64,000 nt of DNA from Caecitellus pseudoparvulus (taxonomy: Eukaryota > Bigyra: Bicosoecida). The stretch's first letter is position 1, and the number at the start of each line of letters is the position of its first letter. Positions 14,801-26,800 of this stretch are shown here, piece by piece. The stretch is from contig CBFFRQ010000020.1 of NCBI GenBank assembly GCA_965644315.1, forward strand, positions 248,001 to 312,000, in the 5' to 3' direction. The translations under genes and the position numbers were made by a program. The notes under the pieces are model-generated. The model made no database searches. It saw only the letters and a program-made list of their open reading frames with translations, and was not told the origin of the DNA.

Positions 14801-17800
14801 TGCACAGCTGACCCCATACCAGCCAGCACGCTCACTGAGCCGCCCACAAGCCCATCGCCACCCTGCACACCGACAGCCCCTGCAACACCACCCCCACCTG
14901 CGCCCGACACCATGGCTACTGACCCGGCCTGTCCTCCCACGCTTCTCCCCCCCGCCACCGACACAGCACCATGGCCTCGACCAACCCTCGTGCTCACATC
15001 ACCAGCACCCAGCACTCCCCCGCCACTGCCAATCGCCACAGCGCCAGACCTGCCCACAGCGCTGTCCCCGCTGCGCACATCCAAGGCCCCTGACGCCACA
15101 CCACCACCTGACATGCCGGTGCCCAATGCCACACTGTCCCCGCCCTCAATGCTGACTGACCCACTCTGTTCGCTCGAGCTTGAGCCGCTCACAGCCAACA
15201 CAGTACCTCCACGCACAGCTCGGCCACCACCACCAAGGACTCTGACCTCCGACCCCGCAACAGCAATGCTGCCGCCCTCCACACCCCCGCCAGCGGACAC
15301 AGTCACATGGCCGGCTGTCGCCCCTTCCCCGCTCACAATGCGGGACTCCCCCCCATCATCACTGCCATCGCCTCCACCGACCCTGACACCTGCCGCACCA
15401 GCCAACTCCACACCACCCCCCTGACCCTGCCCACGCCCCGCCCCAACACCAACACTCGACCCAGACAACACAACTGACCCCGACGCCAGGCTGCTTTGCC
15501 CAGCACCCACCATGATCGACCCTGCCGTGCTGCTTCCCTCGCCCACCCGCATGGTCACATCCCCACTTGCACCTTGCCCGGCACCGCTCCCCAGCACAAC
15601 ACTGCCGGACAGCCCCCCATCACTTGCACTGCCGCTCCGCACCTGCACACGGCCACCTCCCCCATGCACAGACGCCCCTGCATGTACACTCACGGCGCCC
15701 CCAGCACTCCCCACCACACCGGCATCGCCACCCGCCCACCTCACGCTGCCACCAACGCCCCTCGCCGCCACGCCTCCCCTCATCGCTAGCCTGCCACCAA
15801 CTCCTCCATCGCTGACACCGCTGGACACTGTGACACCCCCCCTTCCCACGACACGCACGTTGCCGCCGCTCCCTGCAGCGCCACCAGCAACGACACTGGA
15901 GCCACCACCAACACCTGCATCTGATGCTCCACCTGACACACCCACACTGCCTCCCACGATGCCCACCGCCCCTGCCCCTGTACCGCCATGGCCTGCTTGC
16001 ACTGACAAGCCACCACTAGTGCCGTTCACACCCCTCCCGCTCACGACGCGCACAGCCCCACTACCACCTGCACTGCTGCCGCTCCCCAGACTCGCTGCAC
16101 CGCTGGACCCTCCTGAGCTGGAACCGCTGCCCAGTGTGACGCCCCCACTGGCCCCACTGCCGCTGCTACTCACCGTCACATTGCCTGATGCTCCATGCTC
16201 AGACCCACCAGCTGCTGCACTCACACTGCCACCAATCACACTGCCATCACCACCGACCAAGTGCAAGGCGCCACCACCCACCGCACCACTCCCGACCGCC
16301 ACCTGCACCGCACCGGACTCACTGCCCTCCCCACTCGTCATCATCACACCCCCTGACGAGCCACCAGAGCCGCCACTCTGCACACCCACGGCGCCCCCAC
16401 TCGCCACACCCACACCACCTGCCCCGATCACCGTGACAGAGCCGCTGCTGCCCTCCAGAGCGCTGCCTGTGACCACCGCTAGAGCCCCCCCTGACCCACT
16501 CCCAGCAGCACCACTGCCAAACACCACGCTTCCACTTGCTTCACCGCCTCCACTTAGCACCGTCACACCACCGCTGCCCGCTGCAGTACTGGACCCACTC
16601 CTGGTGCTGACAAGCCCGCTCGTGCCGTTCACACTTGACCCGCTGGACACCTCAACTGCAGAGCTTGCATCATCGCCTCCACCTCCACGCACCACGGCTC
16701 CCCCACCCACATCACCCCCACCACCAGCCGCCAAAGCGTGACCACCGCCCTGACTCCCGGCACCCGCCTCGACAGTCAAAGACTCTGCTTGCATCTGCAA
16801 GGCACCGCCCGCGCCCTGGCTGGAGCCCACCATGAGCTTCGCGCCCCCCCCAGCAGACCCAAGCGACACGTCGCCCACTTGCCCACTTGCCAGCAGGACT
16901 GCCTCGCCAGCCACCAATGCCGACCCTGATGCCTGGACGCCGATGTCTCCGCTGCCTGCCACCCCTGTGCCGGTGTGCATGGCCAGTCCTCCGCTGCGCC
17001 CCGATGTGGCCACTCCGCTTGCCAACACAAGCGAGCTCCCACCTGCTTGGCTGCTGCCTGCCTGCGCTGCAACACGCCCACTCCTGCCCCCCGCCCCGCT
17101 GATGACAGCGACGCCGCCCCCTCTGACATGCTCAATGCAAGGCTATCGCCCCCTTGCACCTCCACAGTGCCTGATGTAGTCTTGCCAGGGCCTGTGCCAA
17201 TGCGCACCTGCCCACCCTGCCCGCTGGCCCCCGCTGAGCCAACTCCCACCTCCACGCGGCCACTTGAGCCACCAACTGAACCACCGTGCCCGCTCTCCAG
17301 TGTCAAGGCACCTGACCCTCTCGCGCCCTCGGCACTCGTCACTGATACCTCGCCTGTCGTCGCTTCCCGCCCTGACAAGGCTTCAGAGAACCTAAGCCCT
17401 TCACCTTGTAGCGCCAAGACCAACCGCCCCACCACATCGTCGTGCAGCATAGGACCACCCTCTCCACTGGACAGGATAGCACGCAAACTATCTTGTGCGC
17501 TGGCCTGACTGCCCCCTGATGCGATGCCTGATACGAGCGGCAGAGACAAAGCCGCGATGCGGCGCGCAGCCACATCGCTCACCGGCGCCCCTTGCTGTCC
17601 ACGAGACAAGGCTTGGACGACAGCCCCCACCACCGTCGCCGGGGCATGCACCGAGCCACGCCCATCAACCGACAGCCTGCCATCTCCCCCTGCACTGAGC
17701 ACCATGCCTTGGCCACTGCCCACAGCCACTGCACCGCCGTCCAACACAGCACCACTGCCAGATACCCCGAGCGCTGTCGAGCCCACACTCAACGACCCCC

Positions 17801-20800
17801 CACTAGACTCCAACACCGACACACCACCCTCCAGTCGCACAGACCCAGTGCCGTGCATGCTGATGTTTCCGCTTGCTTCGACAGCGACGTCACCGCCGGA
17901 CTCACCTCCCCCAGCCACGCCAACCACGCTCCCACCACCAGCTACACGTGATGCCCCCGACTCAACCCCCACCACGCCACCGCCGCCAACCCGCACACCG
18001 CTTCCACCAGCCAACCGCAAGCCACCATCAGCATGTGTGCCTACGTCCACATTGCCTGCACCAACCACACCTACTGACTGCCCAGCGAAAGACACCTCAC
18101 CCCCAGCACCGCTGCCACTGGCCCCCCCGTGCACTCGCACGGCACCACCCAAACCGCCCTCGGCGCGGCCCCCCCGCACGGCTGCATCGCCTGCGTGCAC
18201 TGCAGCTGCACCGCTCTCAATGGACACGCCCCCGCTGCCATGACTCCCACTGCCGCTCCCCACATCCACGCCACCAGCCCCCACGACGCTCACCGCGCCA
18301 CCCGCCACACTGATGCCGCCTGACTCAACACGCCCCGACCCACTCTCATGTGCAACATCACCACCTGCCCCTGCCTTGCTGCCTCCACCTGCCACTTCGA
18401 TCGCCGTGCCCCTCACATGCACACCTCTGCCGGACACTGCCACGCCGCCCGGTCCATGAACGGCAGTGCTGCCCCCCACAGCACCCCCACCACCTGCCAC
18501 ACTCACCAGACCACCCACAGCAGTCCCCGACCCACCCAACAGCCCCACATCACCCGATGCCGTCGACACTGACACATCGCCCGCTGCACTCGTGCCGCCC
18601 CCTGACAGCACTGACACGCCACCCTGGCCCTGCACTTGCATCTCCGTCTGCACCTGCACTTGCACGCTGCCGCTTGCGTGGGAGTCCGCTGAAGCAAGCG
18701 TGGACACTGTCACTGAGCCGGCTGGGCCTGCTGTGGAGCTGCCACCAGCAACGTTGACACTTGCACCCGACATCCCAACACCTTGCCCTGCCACAGACAG
18801 CGCGCCAGATGCTTCAGCAGCTTTCCCAGAAGAGACAACCAAGCCCCCCCCAGCATTGGCGCCAGCTGCTGTGCCCACATCGACCACACCACTGACTGAA
18901 CCAGAACCGCCTTCCAAGGATGCCACCCCATCGCCATCAGCTGACATCACGATGCTCCCAGCGTCACCGGTACCGGAACCCACAAGCAGCGCTACCCCAC
19001 CACCGCCTCCCTGCATCTGCACGCTCCCATTCGTTGCCACAACGTTGTTTGCGCGGTCGCGGCTTGAGAGCCCGACGCAGCCTTCCGATGCAATGGCTAC
19101 AGCCCCTCCTGCAGAGACACTGTGCCCTGCCTGGACCTGCACCCCTCTCATGTACTGCAGCAACATGCCACCCGACGTTCCCTTGCTTGCGCCGCTGTGC
19201 ATGTGCACTGTACCTGACGACAGCCTGCCACCCCCTGTTGTCACCGCCACGCCTCCAGCAGATGCGACGTTGACGTCACCACTGGACAGGGCGCCGAGCC
19301 CTGATGCTACTCTGCTTGCACCCTGATCGACCGTCTGGATTGCGACAGATCCTCCTGGTCTGGATGATACTGAAGTTCCTGCATGAACAAGTATCGATCC
19401 TCTCTCTTCAATGGACCGAGTTGATCCCGCTTGAAGGTCGATAGACGCGGTGTTGAGCGAGACATCGCCACTTCTGCGTGCCCCGCTACTGGATCTTAGT
19501 GACACTACGCCGGAGCTGATGGAGGCGGCACCAGAACGCATGTCAATCGTAGATTCCGAAAGTAAGTGGAAGCCTGCGCCCTCAGTCCCAGCTCCTCCTT
19601 GTAGATCAACTGCTCCGGATGATGCCACACCGCCACCGCTGGAAACTTGCACCTTTCCTGACCTTTTGCTCGTTCCTGAACCTGCAAGAAGTGCCCCAGA
19701 GTGCAGCTTGGATGCTCCGCTCTGTAGGAATACTGATCCTGATGCTTGAAAAGCAGACCCTGTCGAGGCATTCGTGTTGCCCCCAGCCGCAATGGTAATG
19801 CTCCCGGTCACGACATTGGGCTTTGTCACAACAGAAACGAGTGAAGATGCCACCATGGTGACAGTCGACGATGCTTGCACACGAACAGTGTCCGCAGTAG
19901 CACGCAACACTGCGTTTCTAGCTGAAGCCGCTCCCACGACAAGGTCTGCAGCACCTCGTGCACCTGCCGACTCACTTCGCAGTTGGACTGGGCCTTGGCC
20001 ACGAAGCAGCATCCGAGATGAAGCACCTTTGCCTCCGGACAAAGAAGTACCACGAACTAGCTGCCCTTGAACGCGAGTATGCTGTGAGTGAAGCCCGTCC
20101 TGATCTGGTCGTCCGACCACTACCCACGCCCCCGGCGCCCCCGTTGACCCAACAGCCCCAGCAGTCGAAGGGGACACTTGCACGCTGTCAGGTGCATGGA
20201 GGAAAATGCCACCCGACTTGGACAGCCCGCTCCCAGTCAGTACGCTGACGTTTGAAGCAGTCGCGGACAAGTTTAGGCCGTGACCGTGCAGATCTCTAGA
20301 GTTCGTTCGAACCATCACAGTCCCGAACCCCACCTGAAGTGTGGGTGATTCCACAAGTCCTCGCTCAAATGAGGCCTGAACATCCTGCCCAGATACTCGC
20401 ATTGCTGCCCCGGCAAATGCTCGCAGAGAACCTCCACCCACTGGCCCTGACGAGCCGCGAACATGCACAGATCCTCCCCTGCCGGTCAATGCCGTTCCAG
20501 CACGTATGAAGGTTGAGGCCTCTGTCTCTTTCGTACCTTGGGAGGACAACAACAGCGTGCCTGCGGATTCAAGTGAACCAGCTCGAAACATGACATCGCC
20601 AGGTGCAGCTCCATTGCCTGCAGCAGCCACGATCCCCGAAGCGGACAGCTGTATGCCTCCAGAAGATGCGCCCGAAAGTGTCGTCACTCGAACCGGCCCT
20701 GAACTCTCACTGAATGCCTTGGACTGAAGCAAAACATCCCCTCCAGATAAATCCAGGGCCGCGTTACGCCCCGCCTTGGCAGATGCGGTGATGCTTCCTG

Positions 20801-23800
20801 GTGCGAGGCCACCAGCAAAGAGGTGCACCGAGCCAGGTCGGGTGCCCTCCTGGGCGGCCATCGCAACGCCACTTCTCCCGCGCAGTGCTAGGGTGCTGTC
20901 TGCAGCAAGTGACACGCGCCCGCTCGATTCCTTCGCCTGCCCTGTATATAACCCCACCTGCTCACCGCGAACGGCGGTCTCACTTGTGTTGAATCCCACT
21001 GCACCTGACCGGAAAACAGCCAGGCCACTTGAAACCGTCGCCGCTCCAGACGCAGACTCGATTCGCTTACTTGACAACACAGACATTCCTCCCTTCTGGT
21101 GAGAAATGCCTCCCTGTCCGTGAATGGTCGCACCCAAAACTTGAACACTTCTTTCAGACAGGAAGGTGACATGGCCACTTGCGCCAGCACTGGTCCCACT
21201 TGCAATGGTCACCGAGCCAGAGGCAGCAGTGCTGTTTCCAGATGCAATGCAAATCGAACCACTTTGCGTTGAAGAGTCAGAAGAAAGCTCAACCCGCCCG
21301 GTTGCGAGTCCAGGGCCAGACTTCAAGCGAACAGACTCAGAGCCAGAATCAGAGCTCAGCACTGCCACGTCCCCACTTGCAATTCCACTTCCGGAAAGAA
21401 GGCTGACACCAAGCTGACTCAAATCAGATGTTCCAGAATCAACGCGAATTGATCCTGATTCCAGGCGCAGCCCTCCACCTTCGGGGCCAGGAGCAGTGTG
21501 CGCTTTGATGTTTCCGACACGAACCGTAAGCTCAGACGTGTCCCCAGAAGATTTGAGTGCTGCACTTGAGAGCTCAGTGCCTGAAACTTTGAGTTCCACG
21601 TCAGACGCCGCGGCTTGCAGAGATGCTGAGCCCCGCTGCGCGATCGCGGATAAACTGGAATCTGCTTCGAGGTCGGCTGCGCTAGTTACAGAGAGCTCAC
21701 GCGCTTGGGTAAGGATACTTCGGCCAGCTACTGATGTGCGGTGCAAAGATGACACGGCAATAGTGGCACTTGACACAATTGCGCTGTCTGAGACTACTTT
21801 CACCGAGGAGCCAGCGCTGGCCCTGTCGTGTGGGTCGAAGTTCCCCGCCCCAGAACTGACTTGGATCTCGCCCCCCTTTCCGCCACCTGCCTGAGAAGAA
21901 ATGTGGGCAAAGCTCGGCGAGGACAGAACCACGTCGCCTCCTGCGCTTTTTCCTTTCCCTCCAAGCACGGAAATTTCAGGAGATCGCACTGACACTGAGC
22001 CTCCCTGTACGGGAGACGCGCCCGCGCCGATCAAGGCCGAACCAGAGGCGGAAACCTGCACATCCCCCGCTACACCTTGCCCACCAGGCACAGCAATTGA
22101 AACATTGCCAGCTGCTGCCGCTGCAATACCACTTGCAATATGCAGAGAGCTTGTGGCTGAAGCTGTCCCCGTTGCGAGAACGATGGAACCCGACTCTAAC
22201 GCTTTACCGCTTGCAAGCCGAACTGCTCCAGAAGACTCGCCCTCTGAACTCAAAAGCTTGATGGATCCTCTTCCAGCATCACTTCCTGCACTAATTCGTA
22301 CGTGCCCGAAAGTTGAAGAAGTAGCCCTGCTGAGCCCGCCCGTTTTGGCTCGAATCGCTGCCTGCTGGCCTGTCGACTGAACGACCACCCTTCCGTTGCT
22401 TCCTGCAGTCAAGGACACGCCCGACCCACCCCCTGCGCCAGACTCAACAAGTACGCTTCCTGCCATTCCAGCATCACCACTTCTTGCACTGACACTGCCA
22501 CTTGCGTGGTGGGCGCTGCTTGACTGTGCTGAGATTTCACCAGAAGAAGGAGCTTCGCCTGACCTGACGCCCACCGTGCCGCTTGCAGACCCGCCGCCAC
22601 TTCCCAATGTCATCATTCCAGAAAGGGGTGCACTTCCAGTCAAGCTTGAGATTCGGCCGCTTGTGCTCAGACCTGCACCTGTTCCAAGTGCTACGGCCCC
22701 CGACCTCGCTCCAGGTCCAGACGACACTTGGACACTCCCACTGAATGTCTGCCCACTTCCCGACTCTAGCAGAATGCCACCCGTTGCCAAGTGTGCACCA
22801 CCACTTGAGATGGAAACCTGGCCACTGTCTGCAGCACTGTCCTCTGTTGCGATGAGCAGGTTTCCACCAGGGGAGAAAGAGCTCGCCGAGCCAGACAGAA
22901 TGTGCACGTCGGATGCCGCACTCTCTACGCTCGATCCAGACATGATCGAAACGCCAGAGGCTGCAGAGCTGTGTGAGGACCCTGAGTGAAGCAGCAACCT
23001 GCCACTGGCGTGCAGGCCTTCTCCAGAACCAAAAAGCAGCGAGCCCGTACTCGGACCGGGGCCTGTCTTTATTGTCACTCCGCCGGACGGCGCATGCTCG
23101 GAACTGCCTGACTCGAATAAAATGCTGCCCCCCTTGCTGCGACCAGTCCCTGAGGCAACTCGGACGTCTCCCGCCCGAGATCCTGCCGAGAATCCGCCCA
23201 CCACATCCACCCCCCCAGCCAGACCTGGCGTCGTGCTAGAGAAGTGGCCGCCTGCTCTAAAGAGAACAGAACCACCTTGAGTAGTGCCCGCCCCTGGCAA
23301 GAGCGACAGATCGCCTACAAAGCCATTTCCAGGGCCTGATTGAAGGGAAACATCCCCACTCTCACGGCCAGCACGTCTGCTGACCAGCTCAATTCCACCT
23401 GACGCACGAAGGTTTGAGCTGGACTGAGCTGTCACAAGCCCCGAGTTCAATGCCGTGGGAGTATGGAGTAGGATTGCCCCCGAGCTTGCCTTTCCCGTGC
23501 CAGACGAAACGACAGTGCTCCCCCCGCCGGCATGGCAGTGCGGGCCACTGCAGGAGCCAGCTGAGGAACCCGCCACAAGACCAACATTCCCACCTCGCAG
23601 TAAGCCGTCGCCTGCAGCCAAACTCAGGGAAAGTGGGGCGCTCCCGGCTTCGCTCCCCAAGTGTACTTCGAGTGAGCCGGCAGCGTCACGGGCCAGCCCG
23701 GTCTCCAGAGCTATACCGCCACTTCCCACTCGGAATCCTGCAGCAGGAGCGGTGGTCAAGTTTACCCCAATTCCATGCTGCCCTGCCGCCGTCTGGATGT

Positions 23801-26800
23801 GCACACTGCCGCCGACATCTCCGCCTCTCCCCCCCTCCGCCTTCGTCCGTCCACCTGGCCCCTCAACTGCACCCCCGCCTAAAGCGGCGCTGTGCCCAGC
23901 GCTGGAGAAGCTGACGTCGCCCGCGCTTGCACTCCCCGCTGCCATCCCAGACGTGAACACCAAGCTACTCCCGTCACCAACAGCATCGCCTGCAGCTATC
24001 TCCAGAACCCCGGAGTCTCCGAGAGCTGCCCCTGAAGAGACTTGCACATCCTCGGAGCCTGCTGCGGAAGTTCCACTCTGTATGAAGATGCCACCAGCCT
24101 GCAGTGTTCCACCAGCAGAGGACAGACGGAGCATTCCTGATGCCAGGGAGCCTGTGGGGGTTTGCACGGTGATGGCTGCGTTTTCTTTGGCTCCCTGACC
24201 AGCACCAGCCAAAATTGTGGTGTTTCCTCCAGCCCCTGTCAAGCCTACGCCAGACTGTAATCGAATTGCACCACCGAGACGGTCTCCACTGCCGCCGACA
24301 AGGAGACTGTCCCCTTTTAGCCCAGCTTGCATGAGCAGTCCTCCACTGTGGTCAGCTTCTCCCGTCAGTAGCAAGATGGGGCCGGCCTGCCCGTCGCGGC
24401 TTGCTCCTCCGCGCACAGAGACACTGCCAGACTCAACCGCATCACTCGCGGAACGCAAGTTGACCATTCCGCTGATCGCTGCTTCAGCGGTCATGAATGA
24501 GGCGTTGCCACTCCTACCTGATGTGGACGTCCCTCCGAGCACCAGAAGGCTAGCACCGCGCGAGCTTGGGCCACTCACCGCACCTGCCTCTGCCACTATA
24601 TCACCTCCACGCATGCTTCCCTTTCCTAACAATGCAGACACATCCGCTCCCTGGCGAAGGTCGGCGATACCGCCTAGCACGTGAAGTGATCCTGAGCTGC
24701 CACCCATGTCAGCTGCAGCAGTGGAGACCAACACCTCACCGCTCTCCTGTCCAGTGCCGGACTTGAGAGTCAAGTGCCCGCTGCTCGGTGACGGCCCAGA
24801 TTCGAGTGAAGCTGCAGAGCTAGCGCCATACCCCTGACCGCTTTGAAGGCTGAGCAAACCAGAATCGTCAGCGCTGCCACCCCCCGCAGCAGCGCCAGAA
24901 ACAACGTACACGCGGCCACCTCGCTCTGAGTCAGAGTCTCCGGCGGCAAGCGCAAGGGCGCCACCTGCCGTGGAGCCCTTCGACAACGAATTTCCGGCAA
25001 AACCGTGAAGTGAAGCTCCGGGGGCAGTGGAGCTGTTCCCGGCTCGAAGCGTTACCGTCCCCGCACGAGAACCAGATCCAGAGTTGAGGAACAGGCCACC
25101 TGAAGTCCCGCGCACAGCGTTGCCAGAAGAGGTGCGCACCGCTCCAGAGCTCGTCATGGCAGCCTTGGCAGTGCCCAAGTTTATGTCGCCAGATGCTACA
25201 CCTTGCCCAGAGAGCACCTGCAGCCCTCCCCCTCGCTGGGCACCCGACCCAGCAGAAACAATCACAGGTGCTCCATCCCGCTTCACAGCGTGTCCTGACT
25301 GAATGAGTATCTTCCCGGCAGATGTTGACGATGCATCCCCACTCTCAACAGCGAGGGTACCAGAGGCAAGGAGCGCCTGCCCTGAGCCCAAGGACACATC
25401 TCCCGTACGCCCACGCCCCCTTGTTGGTGTTGACGCGACGTGAACAGCACCAGACTCGCTGGCTTCGCCTGACAGTGCCAGCAGGCTCCCTCCAGAGCCA
25501 GTCGAAGCCCGGCCGCCGGCAAGGCTCACAGCCCCTGCACGGTCACTGAGGCGAGCCAGGCCAGCGCTGGCCCCCCCCACGACGGCCACCTGGCCGCCGT
25601 CGGAGTTTGATGCGCCTGCTGCAAGCCGCACAGCACCACCAGAAACACCGTGTAGAGATGCAGTGCCAGCGGAAACAGTGATGGGGCTGCCCGGACCAGC
25701 AGCACTTGAGCCAGCCAGCAGCTGAACTCTCCCTGCAGCGCCTTGCCCCGTTTCGCCGGATGCGGCCTGCACCCCTCCAGAATTCACCCCCGCCTCACCT
25801 GAGAGGAGATGAACCTGCCCTGAAGCTCGACTGCTTGAAGAAGACATGTTAAATGCCCCTGTCGATGAGCTGCCAGGAGAAGCACCAGTTGTGGCGAAGA
25901 CCATGCCGCCTGGACCAATGCGCGCCCTTCCCGCAGCAAGAACGACCACTCCACCGGACGAAGCTGATGATGCACTGTGGGATGCTCCCCCGTGAATGGA
26001 AACACTACCTGCAGCGCCCGCTGATCCTCCAGAGGCACCTGCCTGAAGCATGAGACTGCCACCAGTGCCTCGCGAGGATGCTGAAGCCCCTGCAGACACC
26101 TGAAGCTGGCTGCCAGTGGATGCTGTCACTTGGCTCCCAACTCTGACGTGCACTCCGCCGGCTTTTGGGCCAGTTCCTGCAGACAGAAGCGCTGAGCCAC
26201 TGCCGAGGGCTCCCTGTGCTTCGCTGGTCATGAGATTGAGCGGCCCCGACGAAGCCGCTGACGAAGAGGATATGCGCAGGTCACCGGACCCACCCTCACC
26301 AGAGAGGCCGGAGTTGACATGCAGGGCTCCGCCTTGGGCTTCTTGAGAGGCACCTGCAGCGAGGAGAGCAGCCCCAGCGGCAGCCAGCTGTGAGGATCCT
26401 GACAGCGCGGTAAACGAGCCAGCAGTGGAGCGCTCTGTTGCACCGGCACGCAAGGCAACTGCACCCGCTTGCCCTTCGTGGGCAGCACCTCCAAGCAGCT
26501 CTACTGAGCCGGCAACAGCTCCCCGGGTCGTGGAGGCACCCGTTTGGAGCACGGCGTCCCCTGTGCTGCTGCCACTGCCTGCACCTGTGACGAGTTGGAG
26601 GGAGCCCGACAGGCCTGTCGCCGCACCCGTGCGAATGGCCACTTTGCCTGAGCTCAATCGAGCTTGACCTGACAGCACGGTGGCAGTCTCAGACGCGGGG
26701 CTGCTGGGACTGGAGCCCAGGAGGAGGGCCCCCGACTCGTGGTCGCCCAGCCCTGTCTTGATGGTGGCCTCCCCCGCAGCCTGCCCTCCCAGGCCAGCAG

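Noticed and set aside
1-19290. CRISPR array or satellite DNA
   Set aside because: The repeats are 5.26 kb long and coding, with no short spacer-repeat pattern.
4175-19290. Transposon or retroelement array
   Set aside because: No transposase, reverse transcriptase, terminal repeats or target-site duplications; the module encodes the same kind of repeat peptide as the host gene.
20290-20320. tRNA-like GTTCGTTCGAACC
   Set aside because: A short palindrome inside the giant coding region; no cloverleaf arms around it.
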